DNA from: JABHIE01 sp964584805
Lineage (GTDB): Bacteria > Planctomycetota > UBA1135
Length of the DNA stretch: 43,274 bases
Direction of reading: 5' to 3'
NCBI GenBank assembly: GCA_964584805.1
Contig: CAZPAY010000022.1
Location: 1-43,274 of the forward strand
Part shown: piece by piece, positions 31,134-39,686 of the stretch
Layout: each line of letters opens with the position of its first letter
How positions within the stretch are numbered: the first letter of the stretch is position 1
Program-made: the position numbers and the translations under genes
The notes under the pieces: generated by a model
What the model was told of the DNA's origin: nothing
Seen by the model: only the letters and a program-made list of their open reading frames with translations
Database searches by the model: none

Positions 31134-33173
31134 ATGCTGTTGCCCGCCATCATCCTTGCCATAGCCCCCCAAAGCTACGACTCTATCGAGAGTTTGCTTA
31201 CAAACCCAAGCTTGGGTCTGTTCATCCACGCCTCTGATGATTCGACCATCACTGTTGCTACCGACGATGATGAGCAATCTTTTGCCGCCCTATCCTTAAT
31301 TCAGCCGCAGTTAACGGAACTCAATTTGATCTTTGGCTCGGCCGGCAGAGCTGTACCGCTCACCGGGGTCATCGTCACCGACCATGCCGTTTATGAAAAA
31401 ATCTGCCGATCGATTATTCCGATTCACCCACGGTATAAACAATATCTTGATCAAGTCGTTTCTTTAAATGCCTTTCAACTTCCGGATCACGGTTTGTTGG
31501 TGCAATACTTCTCACCAGAGCTTGAGTCTATCCAAGGCCAACACGCGCTTCTGCACGGAATGACCCGCCAATATCTGAAGCGGCGCTTTCGGCGACTGCC
31601 GCTTTGGCTCTATGAAGGGATTGCATGTGCCGCAGAGTTTCGCGCCGATGGCGATGTGCGCAACCCTTGGTCACGCACAACCCTGATCGAGCCTGACGAC
31701 ATTGCAAACTGGGCCGGCATTCCGACCTTTGATGTTGTCTTAAATCACAAGTTTCAACTCGACGACCTTTTCGCGTACACAACGAAACCGTTTGACGACG
31801 CCATGGATCGAGCTGCCTTTGCCCTAGCCTATTATGGGCTTGAGGCCGCGCCGCTCAAGTTCGCTGAATTCTGCACACTCATCAATGCGACACCCTTCCG
31901 CGCGCGGGTCGATGAGGAATTCTTACCTGAGCCGGAAGTCTTTCACAAATACCTCATAACGGCCTTTAAGCCCACATTTCAAAACGATTTCAGGCTTTGG
32001 TGGGAATCTCACGAAGTCAATGCGCAGAATGCCGCGGCGGCAATCGTTGCGGCCAAAAAAACAGAACGCGATTCCAGAGAGGCCGAGGCTCGCGCAGCAC
32101 ACGAGGCGGCTCAGCCCGTGTTTCCTGACCCAATTGCCAGCATCCGCGAAATTGATTTCAAGAAGGGAAACGCGCCCACCGAATACACCAACATTACCGG
32201 AAACATTTTGCTCTTTTCTGATTTTTCTGAGGGCGAATCAGAAAAAATACTTCATGCTCTTGAGCAGGCGCAAGTGTATTTAAAGGTTGCCTTGGGCAAC
32301 ACACCCACCCAATCGTCCGTTGCAATTTTGGCGCTAAAAAATCGAGAAACATATCATGCCATTTGTGAGTGGGCCGCAAGTGTTCACCCCTCCTACCGAG
32401 GTAGCTTGACCAGTTGGAAACGCACCACTGGGTTTCAACTTTACAAACCTCTCTTTGGTGTTTATTTCCACGATGCGCAAATTCAAGAAGAGGCCCGCGT
32501 CGCAAACTCGGTGGTGCACTCCTTTGTGCACCTCAAACTTTTTCAGCAATACGGCCTGCTCCCCGCTTGGCTGCCCGAAGGTTTGGCCACAGCTACCGAA
32601 AATGCGCTCACCGGTGAAGTGCGTGGGCAATGCAACCGCGATGACTTTATCCAAGTCGGGACATGGTCCTCTTGGCGCGGGTTACCGACGCAAAATGTGC
32701 TGAGCCATTCCGAGATTGACGAGCTCCTCTACTATCGCCCCCGGCATTATTACCAAGATGAATTCGCGCGATACGCTTTTGCCTTTGCTGTTTGGTCGCT
32801 CGAAAACGAGCTCATCCTTGAAGAAATCGAGAGTAAGAAAAAAGGGCGGCGCAAAAGAAAAAAAGCCCGCGAAGAGGCGGAACCAAAGACCTACGCCATC
32901 GCTGACTATTGCGCTGCGATTGCCAATCTTCGTGAAACAAAATGGGGTGGCATCGGTTGGTTTGAGCCTGGCTTAAACTCAATGATGGAATTAACGCTCG
33001 CCAGCTTTGGGGATAATTTTTCGGAGAACATGGCTGCTTGGTGGGAAGACCCGCCCAAATGGATAAGTGCTCAAAAGCGCTCTGAAAAAGCACTCAAGGC
33101 GCAACAAGAGCTTGACCTAAAGGCCAAGAAAAAGGCTGACCGCAAAGCCAAGCGTGAAAAGTCTAAGCGTTAG
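31134..33173 (+). CDS. tandem gluzincin-like (peptidase MA-type) protein with lost active sites
   Basis: This is a 679-residue exported protein; MLLPAIILAIAPQSYD is a short signal. Two homologous halves each contain the gluzincin pattern. In half 1 the HExxH position reads HGMTR (141-145), followed by the third-ligand motif LWLYEGIACAAE (Glu 161). In half 2 it reads HSFVH (462-466), followed by AWLPEGLATATE (Glu 482). The zinc-ligand glutamates are kept and the zinc histidines are kept only in half 2. The catalytic Glu of HExxH is replaced by Gly and Ser. Both halves also share the preceding YHAICEWAASVHPSY-type segment (VYEKICRSIIPIHPRY). The C terminus is a Lys-rich coiled segment. It is probably a non-catalytic binding protein in the periplasm. 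Confidence 0.72.
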   Translation: MLLPAIILAIAPQSYDSIESLLTNPSLGLFIHASDDSTITVATDDDEQSFAALSLIQPQLTELNLIFGSAGRAVPLTGVIVTDHAVYEKICRSIIPIHPRYKQYLDQVVSLNAFQLPDHGLLVQYFSPELESIQGQHALLHGMTRQYLKRRFRRLPLWLYEGIACAAEFRADGDVRNPWSRTTLIEPDDIANWAGIPTFDVVLNHKFQLDDLFAYTTKPFDDAMDRAAFALAYYGLEAAPLKFAEFCTLINATPFRARVDEEFLPEPEVFHKYLITAFKPTFQNDFRLWWESHEVNAQNAAAAIVAAKKTERDSREAEARAAHEAAQPVFPDPIASIREIDFKKGNAPTEYTNITGNILLFSDFSEGESEKILHALEQAQVYLKVALGNTPTQSSVAILALKNRETYHAICEWAASVHPSYRGSLTSWKRTTGFQLYKPLFGVYFHDAQIQEEARVANSVVHSFVHLKLFQQYGLLPAWLPEGLATATENALTGEVRGQCNRDDFIQVGTWSSWRGLPTQNVLSHSEIDELLYYRPRHYYQDEFARYAFAFAVWSLENELILEEIESKKKGRRKRKKAREEAEPKTYAIADYCAAIANLRETKWGGIGWFEPGLNSMMELTLASFGDNFSENMAAWWEDPPKWISAQKRSEKALKAQQELDLKAKKKADRKAKREKSKR

Positions 33174-33203
33174 CCAAGGCAGCGCGTCGCACCTTGTAGG
33201 TTG

Positions 33204-34124
33204 CTAAACCGAGCGCACCCAGCGCGCGCAAAAGCCACACGGTAAAGCACGCTCGCTTTTGTCTTCCGGAATCGCCAACTCACCCGCCTCAATGTCACCG
33301 CTCGGAAACTCGCGCAACATGTTTTCAAACGCGAGAGGCGAATACCCCACCGCATAAGTCGACAGACACAATGCAGACGGTACCTCGCTCGCCAAAATGG
33401 TTTGACAAGCGCCCATCAGTGGGGCAAGCCCGGTTTCAAGTTGCCATTTTTCGCCCTTGGGGCCACGGCCATAATGAGGCGGATCAAGCAAAATCGCATG
33501 ATAGGTATTCCCGCGGCGCACCTCGCGACCGGCAAATTTAGCTGCGTCTTCACATAACCAACGAATCGCGCGCTCACCGAGACCGGATTTCTTAGCATTT
33601 TCAGCAGCCCACGATATCGATGTCTTGGAAGCATCTACATGCGTGACTTCCCAACCCGCCAGTGCTGCCAAAACCGTAGCCGCACCCGTGTACCCAAATA
33701 AGTTGAGCAACTTAGGCCGCTCGACCCCGGCAGCCACCAAGGCCTCCCGCCGCTCTTCCAGCCATGCCCAGTTCGCCGACTGCTCAGGAAACAAGCCTAT
33801 GTGCTTGAAAGATGTCAGTTTCAACCCCATTCGGGCATCTTGAATCGAGATGTCCCAATCCACTCCGCCCTTTGGCGCAGCGTAACCTCCGCGGCGCTCC
33901 CAACGACCGCCACGATCGGATTCTCGCACAAACGACCAGTCGGAATCGCGCCAATCATCCGCCGCAAGTCGCGGCCGCCAAAGGGCTTGCGGGTCGGGCC
34001 GACGCACAACGACATCCCCAAAACGCTCTAATTTCTCAGCATTGCCTGAATCAAGCAGCTGGTAGTCCTCTAAAGGTGGGTGCGGGAAGACACTCATGGG
34101 CACAGGATAGCTCATGTTTCGCAT
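33204..34124 (-). CDS. RlmI-like class I SAM-dependent rRNA methyltransferase
   Basis: This is a 306-residue cytoplasmic enzyme. The N-terminal part has RRPDPQALWRP and a DISIQDARMGLKLTSFKHIG segment. The Rossmann core has LLNLFGYTGAATVLAALAGW (motif I), VTHVDASKTSISWAAENAKK (motif II), WLCEDAAKF, and the catalytic-type AILLDPPHYGRGPKGEKW (motif IV, DPPxxGR). These fit the RlmI/RlmK-like rRNA (cytosine-C5) methyltransferase group, though it lacks an N-terminal PUA domain. The target is unknown. The ATG at 34124 is supported by TAGGAG about eight bases upstream, a clear Shine-Dalgarno. It is divergent from the pnt operon. Confidence 0.82.
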   Translation of the reverse strand: MRNMSYPVPMSVFPHPPLEDYQLLDSGNAEKLERFGDVVVRRPDPQALWRPRLAADDWRDSDWSFVRESDRGGRWERRGGYAAPKGGVDWDISIQDARMGLKLTSFKHIGLFPEQSANWAWLEERREALVAAGVERPKLLNLFGYTGAATVLAALAGWEVTHVDASKTSISWAAENAKKSGLGERAIRWLCEDAAKFAGREVRRGNTYHAILLDPPHYGRGPKGEKWQLETGLAPLMGACQTILASEVPSALCLSTYAVGYSPLAFENMLREFPSGDIEAGELAIPEDKSERALPCGFCARWVRSV

Positions 34125-34132
34125 AGAAAACT

Positions 34133-34166
34133 CCTATATAAAACATGGTCTCATTAAAAATATAGG
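34133..34166. promoter_or_regulatory. inverted repeat in the divergent methyltransferase/pnt promoter region
   Basis: CCTATAT and ATATAGG are separated by 20 bases between the two divergent genes. The left arm includes the methyltransferase Shine-Dalgarno. It could be an operator or just AT-rich promoter sequence. Confidence 0.25.
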
Positions 34167-34213
34167 TTAAATTCTTGCCCACTCATCCTTCCCGCCCCCC
34201 GCAGGAAATCATC

Positions 34214-35377
34214 ATGACCATTGTCTTCATTCCAAAAGAAACTCGCCCGGGCGAGACTCGTGTGGCTGCGACCCCTGAAACGGTCGGCCGCATGGCCAAG
34301 CACGGCCTCGAGATTCAGCTTCAATCCGGCGCAGGCGATAGCTCGTTTTTTGCCGATTCTCTTTACGCCGAGGCTGGCGCCACCATTGTCGACCTTGCTG
34401 CGGGTCTCGCCGCGGCAGATGTTGTTTTAAAAGTCGCCACACCCACACCCGAAGAAGCGCGCTCCATACGTAAAGATTCCATTTTGGTTTCATTCTTCTC
34501 AGGCGTGCAAAACCCAGAGACCGCCATCGCGCTTAAAGATGCTGGCGTGACCGTTTGGGGCATGGAGCTCGTCCCGCGCACAACGCTCGCGCAAAAGATG
34601 GACGCTCTCTCGAGCCAAGCAAACATTGCTGGTTATAAATCTGTGTTGATCGGCGCATCCGAGTTGGGTCGCTACTTCCCACTTTTGATGACGGCGGCTG
34701 GCACGGTTAAGCCGTCGCGAGTTGTGATTTTTGGTGTTGGCGTCGCTGGCCTGCAAGCCATTGCGACCGCCAAGCGTTTGGGTGCTCAAGTCGAGGCCAC
34801 TGACATTCGCCCTGAGGTTAAAGAGCAGGTCGAGTCTCTCGGCGCCAAGTTCATCGAGGTCGAGTCAGACAGCGATAACGAAGAGCCAAGTGTTTACGCA
34901 AAAGAAGCCTCCGATGATTACAAAAAGCGTCAAGCTGAAGCTGTCGGTAAATCCGTTGCCGAGGCAGACCTTGTGATTACTACGGCTCAAGTTCCTGGCA
35001 AGAAGGCTCCTGTTCTCATCCCGCTTGAAATGCTCGAAACGATGAAGCCCGGCGCTGTTGTGGTTGACCTTGCCGTCGAGCAAGGTGGCAACTGCGCACT
35101 CGCAACCGTCGGCGAAAACATCATGCACAACGGCGTCAAAGTTGTCGGCACACCTAACCTGCCTGCCACGATGCCGATCAATGCATCTGAGCTTTACGCT
35201 CGCAACCTGCTTGAGGTTGTAAAGCATCTCTGCCCTAAGCCTGAAACTGAGGGCGAGGCACCTAAAGTCATCCTCGATTTAGAGGACGAAATCATCGGCG
35301 GCTCGGTCGCCATCCACCAGGGCGAAATTCGTCACGAGATGACCGCCAAGGCCCTCGAAACCAGCGAGGTGAATTAA
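34214..35377 (+). CDS. pntAA: NAD(P) transhydrogenase subunit alpha, NAD-binding domain I
   Basis: This is a 387-residue soluble subunit (dI) of proton-translocating transhydrogenase, which transfers hydride from NADH to NADP+ using the proton gradient. The start is IVFIPKETRPGETRVAATPE. NAD binding is shown by VVIFGVGVAGLQAIATAKRL and VEATDIRPEVKEQVESLGAK. The conserved RQAEAVGKSVAEADLVITTA and VVVDLAVEQGGNCALAT segments are also present. The frame is open upstream to 34175, but the ATG at 34214 has AGGA eight to ten bases upstream. The next gene follows after two bases, so this is the first gene of a three-gene operon. Splitting of PntA into two proteins is common outside enterobacteria. 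Confidence 0.95.
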   Translation: MTIVFIPKETRPGETRVAATPETVGRMAKHGLEIQLQSGAGDSSFFADSLYAEAGATIVDLAAGLAAADVVLKVATPTPEEARSIRKDSILVSFFSGVQNPETAIALKDAGVTVWGMELVPRTTLAQKMDALSSQANIAGYKSVLIGASELGRYFPLLMTAAGTVKPSRVVIFGVGVAGLQAIATAKRLGAQVEATDIRPEVKEQVESLGAKFIEVESDSDNEEPSVYAKEASDDYKKRQAEAVGKSVAEADLVITTAQVPGKKAPVLIPLEMLETMKPGAVVVDLAVEQGGNCALATVGENIMHNGVKVVGTPNLPATMPINASELYARNLLEVVKHLCPKPETEGEAPKVILDLEDEIIGGSVAIHQGEIRHEMTAKALETSEVN

Positions 35378-35379
35378 CC

Positions 35380-35667
35380 ATGTTTTTCCTTCTCATGTTG
35401 TTTGTTTTCGTGTTGGCCCTTTTCGCCGGCAACGAACTCATTTCTAAAGTGCCTCCAACACTGCACACTCCGCTCATGTCGGGCGCTAATGCGATTTCGG
35501 GCATCACGATTGTGGGCGCTTTGATGTGCGCACAGTTTGGTTTGGACGGCGCCAAGGGAATCCTTGGTGTACTCGCCATTGCTTTCGCCATGGTCAATGT
35601 TGTGGGTGGCTTTATGGTCACCGACCGCATGTTGGCCATGTTTAGTTCTAAAAAGAAAAAGAAGTAA
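35380..35667 (+). CDS. pntAB: NAD(P) transhydrogenase subunit alpha 2, membrane part
   Basis: This 95-residue inner-membrane protein corresponds to the N-terminal helices of membrane domain II. Three hydrophobic segments are visible: FFLLMLFVFVLALFAGNELI, HTPLMSGANAISGITIVGAL, and LGVLAIAFAMVNVVGGFMVT. The HTPLMSGANAISGI block is the conserved family signature. It ends with a KKKKK tail facing the cytoplasm. It starts two bases after pntAA and is followed by pntB after 16 bases. Confidence 0.94.
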   Translation: MFFLLMLFVFVLALFAGNELISKVPPTLHTPLMSGANAISGITIVGALMCAQFGLDGAKGILGVLAIAFAMVNVVGGFMVTDRMLAMFSSKKKKK

Positions 35668-35683
35668 TTAAAGGAATTTAAAA

Positions 35684-37135
35684 ATGGAAAATTTCAGTTT
35701 CGCACAACTTCTTTACTTAGTCGCAACCGCCCTGTTCATCATGGGCATCAAAAAGCTGTCTAAGGTAAAAACCGCACGGTCGGGTAACGCACTCGCCGCC
35801 GTCGGCATGGGTCTCGCCATCGTTGTGACTTTGGTCGCACCAGGCGCGGGTATCGCTCTTGATTGGAACATGATTATTATCGGCTGTCTTGCCGGTGGTG
35901 GTCTTGGCCTCATCATGGCTAAGCGCGTCGAGATGACGGGCATGCCAGAGTTGGTCGCCTTGCTCAACGGGTTTGGCGGTTTGGCATCTACCTTTGTAGC
36001 ACTCAGTGAATTCTGGGGTCGCTATCTTGAGCCAAACTTAAGTGGCACCGCGGCCTCCTCTGACGAAGGCCTCCTCCTTGGCGGCGCCGTTTGGGCAGTG
36101 GCCATCATTCTTTCCGTCCTTGTTGGTACGGTGACTTTCACCGGCTCCTTAATGGCGATGGGCAAGTTGTCGGGCAAGATTTCCGGCAACCCGATTCTGC
36201 TGCCGGGGCGACATATCTTGGTTGCAGGCCTTTTGCTTGGTGGTCTTTACATGGGCTACTTGGCTGGTTTTGCCGAAGTCGGCGATTCTGCGATGTACAT
36301 GATTCTTGGTCTCACGGCATGCGCCGCGCTCTTTGGCGTAGTTTCGGTTTTGCCAATTGGTGGCGCCGATATGCCCGTGGTCGTTTCGTTGCTTAACTCA
36401 TACTCGGGTATCGCGGCATCGATGGCTGGTTTTGTGATTGGCAATTCGCTGCTCATCGTGGCGGGTGCGCTTGTGGGCGCGTCTGGCATGATTCTGACGG
36501 TCATCATGTGCAAGGCAATGAACCGCTCCCTCGGCAATGTGCTGATCGGTGGTTTTGGCGGCGATTCGGTCGCCGTGGGCGGCGCAGATGCAACCGATTA
36601 CACCGGTGTGAAATCTGCCGGCCCAGAAGAAGCCGCCATGATTCTTGAAGCTGCAACTTCCGTTATCTTCATTCCAGGCTACGGCATGGCGGTTGCTCAA
36701 GCACAGCATGTTGTCAAAGAACTTGGCGAAGAGCTCGAGGCCCGCGGCTGCAAAGTCAGCTACGCCATCCACCCGGTTGCCGGTCGTATGCCTGGCCACA
36801 TGAATGTTTTGTTGGCTGAATCAGATGTTCCTTACGAGCAACTGTTTGAGCTTGAGCGCATCAATGGCGAATTCAAAACGACTGATGTCACGGTCATCGT
36901 TGGCGCAAATGATGTGGTCAACCCCGAAGCCATCGAAAACCCAGCGTCGCCAATCGCCGGCATGCCGATTCTCAACTCTCACGAGTCAGGCACGGTGCTG
37001 ATGATTAAGCGGTCGTTGTCGCCAGGTTACGCGGGCATCAAAAACCCGTTGTTTGAGCGCGACAATTGCTACATGTGCTTCGGCGATGGCAAACAGTTTA
37101 TTGTCGACATGATTACCGAGCTGAAAGAGGGTTAG
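35684..37135 (+). CDS. pntB: NAD(P) transhydrogenase subunit beta
   Basis: The product has 483 residues. About 300 form eight to nine membrane helices (domain II) with the conserved RVEMTGMPELVALLNGFGGL, LSGKISGNPILLPGRH and PVVVSLLNSYSGIAASMAGF blocks. The C-terminal domain III binds NADP(H): VIFIPGYGMAVAQAQH, VSYAIHPVAGRMPGHMNVLL, VIVGANDVVNPEAI and GYAGIKNPLF. Length is normal. AAAGGA eight bases upstream of the ATG is a good Shine-Dalgarno. An intrinsic terminator follows at 37183. It completes the proton-pumping transhydrogenase, which supplies NADPH alongside MaeB. Confidence 0.96.
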   Translation: MENFSFAQLLYLVATALFIMGIKKLSKVKTARSGNALAAVGMGLAIVVTLVAPGAGIALDWNMIIIGCLAGGGLGLIMAKRVEMTGMPELVALLNGFGGLASTFVALSEFWGRYLEPNLSGTAASSDEGLLLGGAVWAVAIILSVLVGTVTFTGSLMAMGKLSGKISGNPILLPGRHILVAGLLLGGLYMGYLAGFAEVGDSAMYMILGLTACAALFGVVSVLPIGGADMPVVVSLLNSYSGIAASMAGFVIGNSLLIVAGALVGASGMILTVIMCKAMNRSLGNVLIGGFGGDSVAVGGADATDYTGVKSAGPEEAAMILEAATSVIFIPGYGMAVAQAQHVVKELGEELEARGCKVSYAIHPVAGRMPGHMNVLLAESDVPYEQLFELERINGEFKTTDVTVIVGANDVVNPEAIENPASPIAGMPILNSHESGTVLMIKRSLSPGYAGIKNPLFERDNCYMCFGDGKQFIVDMITELKEG

Positions 37136-37182
37136 CCTCCTCCTTCTTCAAGAGGGCAAATCCAAAACCCTCTAAACTAAAG

Positions 37183-37215
37183 CCGGCGGCGCCCCTTGGG
37201 TGCCGCCGGTGTTTT
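37183..37215 (+). terminator. intrinsic terminator of the pnt operon
   Basis: CCGGCGGCGCCC pairs with GGGTGCCGCCGG (12 bp, one G-T) around a three-base loop, followed by TGTTTT. It ends only one to two bases before the plsC ATG. Confidence 0.8.
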
Positions 37216-37216
37216 C

Positions 37217-37957
37217 ATGACCCTCGCCCCCCTCCGCGCCCTTTGGGCTGTCGCATGGACGGCCGCTTGTACTCCACTTGCGGTCTTGGGGGCGTTGCTT
37301 GGCATGGGCTCGCCCGCGCGACATGCAAAACTCACGGCGTGGGCTGCTTGGTTTTGGTCGAAGGGCTTATTGTTTGGTTTTGGCGTACGCCTCGTCACAA
37401 AAGGCGCTCTCCCCCCGCGCGGTGCTTTTATTGCGAGCAATCATTTGTCGCACCTCGACATCCTCGTTTTGTCTGCCGCCTATCGCACCAACTTTGTGGC
37501 CAAATCTGAAATTTCAAAATGGCCCGTCATGGGCTGGCTTTCCAAACTCGGCGCAACCGTTTTCATCGACCGCGCCAACCGCAATGACACACCGCGGGTC
37601 ATCCAACGCGTCGCTGACCTCATGACACAAGGTGTCACGATGACCGTCTTTGTCGAAGGCTACTGCGGCGATGGCACGCAACTGCTCGAATTCAAACGCT
37701 CGCTTTTCAAAGTGCCGGTGATGTGCAACAAGCCGGTCGTCCCTATTGCGCTTTATTACGATTCCGCCGACGCACCCTGGGTGGGTGAAGTCTCCATGGT
37801 CGCGCACATGTTCCGCATGATGGGTCGCTGGCAAAACACGGTGACGGTTTGTTTTGGCGAGCCGATTCAATCAAACGATCGGCGCGAGTTAGCTGTTGCC
37901 ACAGAAGCAAAAGTAAACGAAATGTTTGTGCCGTCGGCCTGGGAGGTCAAGCAATGA
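37217..37957 (+). CDS. plsC: 1-acyl-sn-glycerol-3-phosphate acyltransferase family (PlsC)
   Basis: This is a 246-residue membrane-associated acyltransferase. After a hydrophobic N terminus (LRALWAVAWTAACTPLAVLG) comes the catalytic block ASNHLSHLDILVLSAAYR, with H-x4-D as HLSHLD. Then follow FVAKSEISKWPVMGWLSKLG, ATVFIDRANR, and TVFVEGYCGDGTQLLEFKRS, a variant of the FPEGTRS motif in which EG is retained and TR is replaced. The family makes phosphatidic acid; a substrate other than lysophosphatidate is possible given the variant motif. The ATG follows a terminator directly and has no Shine-Dalgarno. An upstream TTG at 37196 lies inside the terminator stem. The stop overlaps the ABC ATPase start (ATGA). 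Confidence 0.82.
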   Translation: MTLAPLRALWAVAWTAACTPLAVLGALLGMGSPARHAKLTAWAAWFWSKGLLFGFGVRLVTKGALPPRGAFIASNHLSHLDILVLSAAYRTNFVAKSEISKWPVMGWLSKLGATVFIDRANRNDTPRVIQRVADLMTQGVTMTVFVEGYCGDGTQLLEFKRSLFKVPVMCNKPVVPIALYYDSADAPWVGEVSMVAHMFRMMGRWQNTVTVCFGEPIQSNDRRELAVATEAKVNEMFVPSAWEVKQ

Positions 37958-38727
37958 GTCTCGTTGCCAACAACATCGAGTTTTCCTACGATGAAAACCC
38001 TGCCCTGCGTGGCGTCAATGTCACATTAAACAAAGGCGAATTTCTCTGCATGCTTGGGCCAAATGGCTCAGGCAAATCGACCCTGCTGCACACCCTCGTT
38101 GGCTTGCACGCACCCGATCGCGGCGACCTTTTTCTCGACGATAAACCTCTGCTCGCACTTTCGGCAGCCAAGCGTGCGCGTTCCATCGGTTTTTTGCCGC
38201 AAGAAATTCACCCCGCATTTTCCTTTACCGTCACTGAATCTGTCGCACTCGGCGCACGCGTTGCAGGGCATGGGCGCTGGTTTGACTCTGCTCCAAACGC
38301 CAAAACGCAAACTGCAATCCAAACCGCACTCGAAACAGTCGAAGCCACCCATCTCGCCAACCGTCGGCTTGACGAGTTAAGCGGGGGCGAGCGCCGACGC
38401 GTTTTACTCGCTGGCGTTTTGGCGCAAGAGCCCGAATACCTTTTGCTTGACGAGCCCGCGGCAATGCTCGATTTGCATCATCAAGCCAGCCTCTTTCGTG
38501 TCTTACAAAAACTTGCCACGCGCGGCCTCGGCGTTTTATGCGTCACCCACGACTGGAATCTCGCCAGCCATTTCGCCGACGAACTCATCCTGCTCAATCA
38601 GGGAGCCATTCATGCTCAAGGCTCCGCAAAGGATGTTTTAACCGATGGAATCCTTCAGCCCGTTTTCGGCGAGCATTACGAATTAATCGCTCACTCCGAA
38701 AACCCGCCTGTGGTGATTCCACGATGA
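37954..38727 (+). CDS. ABC transporter ATPase, FecE/BtuD type
   Basis: This is a 257-residue cytoplasmic ATPase. Walker A is GPNGSGKST (near residue 34). Q-loop is LPQEIH. The signature motif is LSGGERRRVLLAG, Walker B is YLLLDEPAAMLDLHHQ, and the switch His is in VTHDWN. Order and length fit the cobalamin, haem or iron-siderophore importers, and the partner permease gene overlaps by ATGA. It is itself coupled to plsC by ATGA. It energises uptake through the permease at 38724-39686. The substrate is not decidable from sequence, and I see no cobalamin riboswitch or Fur box upstream. Confidence 0.92.
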   Translation: MSLVANNIEFSYDENPALRGVNVTLNKGEFLCMLGPNGSGKSTLLHTLVGLHAPDRGDLFLDDKPLLALSAAKRARSIGFLPQEIHPAFSFTVTESVALGARVAGHGRWFDSAPNAKTQTAIQTALETVEATHLANRRLDELSGGERRRVLLAGVLAQEPEYLLLDEPAAMLDLHHQASLFRVLQKLATRGLGVLCVTHDWNLASHFADELILLNQGAIHAQGSAKDVLTDGILQPVFGEHYELIAHSENPPVVIPR

Positions 38728-39686
38728 GAGTTTTCCTGCTCATCCTTTTCTCATTCGGCGCATTCGCCCTCGCGCCATTTTGGGGAAACGAATCGATTTC
38801 CTTTGACGCCGTATTCAACGACGCGACATCCACCGACGCACAAATTTTTTGGGGTCTCCGACTCCCCCGCACCACCCTCGCATGGATGGCCGGTGGTGCG
38901 CTCGCCGTTTGCGGAGCGGTCATGCAAACACTATTGCGCAACGGCCTCGCCACTCCGTTTACTCTCGGCGTATCTGCGGCGGGTTCATTCGGCGCTTTCC
39001 TTCTGCTCGCTTTTCCTGCACTTGCCGTCATAGGTGAGCATGGCCCACGCGCGGCGGCACTCGTTTTTGCACTCCTCGAATTAACCCTCGTGTTAGCCAT
39101 TGCCCGACGCGCCAAGCGTCCCGATGCGTTAATCCTCGCCGGCGTCACACTTAACTTTTTATTCGGTGCGGCGGTTTTGCTTGTGCGATTCCTCGCCGAC
39201 CCCTTTCGGCTAGCAAGCCTCGACCGCTGGATGATGGGCTCACTCGACACCATTGGTTTTCAAACACCAATCAGCCTCATCCCCTGGTTAATCATCCCGC
39301 TGCTTTATCTCGCGCGACACATGACGACTTTAGACCATTTGGCGTTTGATACTCAACTTGCATCTTCCCGCGGCATTCAGACACACACAGCGCGACGCAA
39401 TTTACTTTTAGCCGTCGGCATTATGACGGCGGCCATCGTCGCCAATACGGGGCCCATTGGGTTTATTGGTTTGCTCGCACCGCACGCCATCCGCCCTTTT
39501 ACAGGCATGCGTCATGCTCGTCTCTTGCCCGCCGCTTGGCTATTGGGAAGTGGTTTTTTAATCCTGGCCGATGCTGCAAGCCGCACTATCACCATGCAAA
39601 ATACCCACGGGGTATTGCCCGTGGGTATTTTGACGGCCCTTATCGGGGGGCCTTTTTTCTTGTGGATGCTTTTGCGTCGGAATTAA
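38724..39686 (+). CDS. FecCD/BtuC-family ABC permease
   Basis: This is a 320-residue inner-membrane permease with about 9-10 helices, starting MRVFLLILFSFGAFALAPFW. Family motifs: FWGLRLPRTTLAWMAGGALA (RxPR), CGAVMQTLLRNGLATPFTLG followed by GSFGAFL, and near the C terminus VANTGPIGFIGLLAPHAIRP with GVLPVGILTALIGGPFFLWM. These are the hallmarks of BtuC/FecCD/HmuU transporters. The start is the ATG at 38724, overlapping the ATPase stop. Its last 30 codons contain two hairpins that look like a transcription terminator. Its stop overlaps that of the convergent gene. A candidate binding protein starts at 43091. Confidence 0.93.
   Translation: MRVFLLILFSFGAFALAPFWGNESISFDAVFNDATSTDAQIFWGLRLPRTTLAWMAGGALAVCGAVMQTLLRNGLATPFTLGVSAAGSFGAFLLLAFPALAVIGEHGPRAAALVFALLELTLVLAIARRAKRPDALILAGVTLNFLFGAAVLLVRFLADPFRLASLDRWMMGSLDTIGFQTPISLIPWLIIPLLYLARHMTTLDHLAFDTQLASSRGIQTHTARRNLLLAVGIMTAAIVANTGPIGFIGLLAPHAIRPFTGMRHARLLPAAWLLGSGFLILADAASRTITMQNTHGVLPVGILTALIGGPFFLWMLLRRN
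39598..39658 (+). terminator. tandem hairpins inside the permease 3' end
   Basis: Hairpin 1 is a perfect 14-bp stem (39598-39611 with 39618-39631), AAAATACCCACGGG against CCCGTGGGTATTTT. Hairpin 2 (GGCCC with GGGCC, 39635-39652) is followed by TTTTTT. Both lie within the coding sequence, so transcription termination would begin before the stop codon is transcribed. Confidence 0.6.

Noticed and set aside
37958..37990. possible cobalamin riboswitch or Fur box for the BtuCD-like genes
   Set aside because: The genes are coupled by ATGA to plsC with no leader, and no B12-box or Fur-like palindrome is visible upstream of plsC.
38594..39253. 219-codon minus-strand open frame
   Set aside because: It is antisense to the ABC ATPase and FecCD permease genes, which carry all family motifs. 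The minus translation is Arg/Ala/Pro-rich filler.
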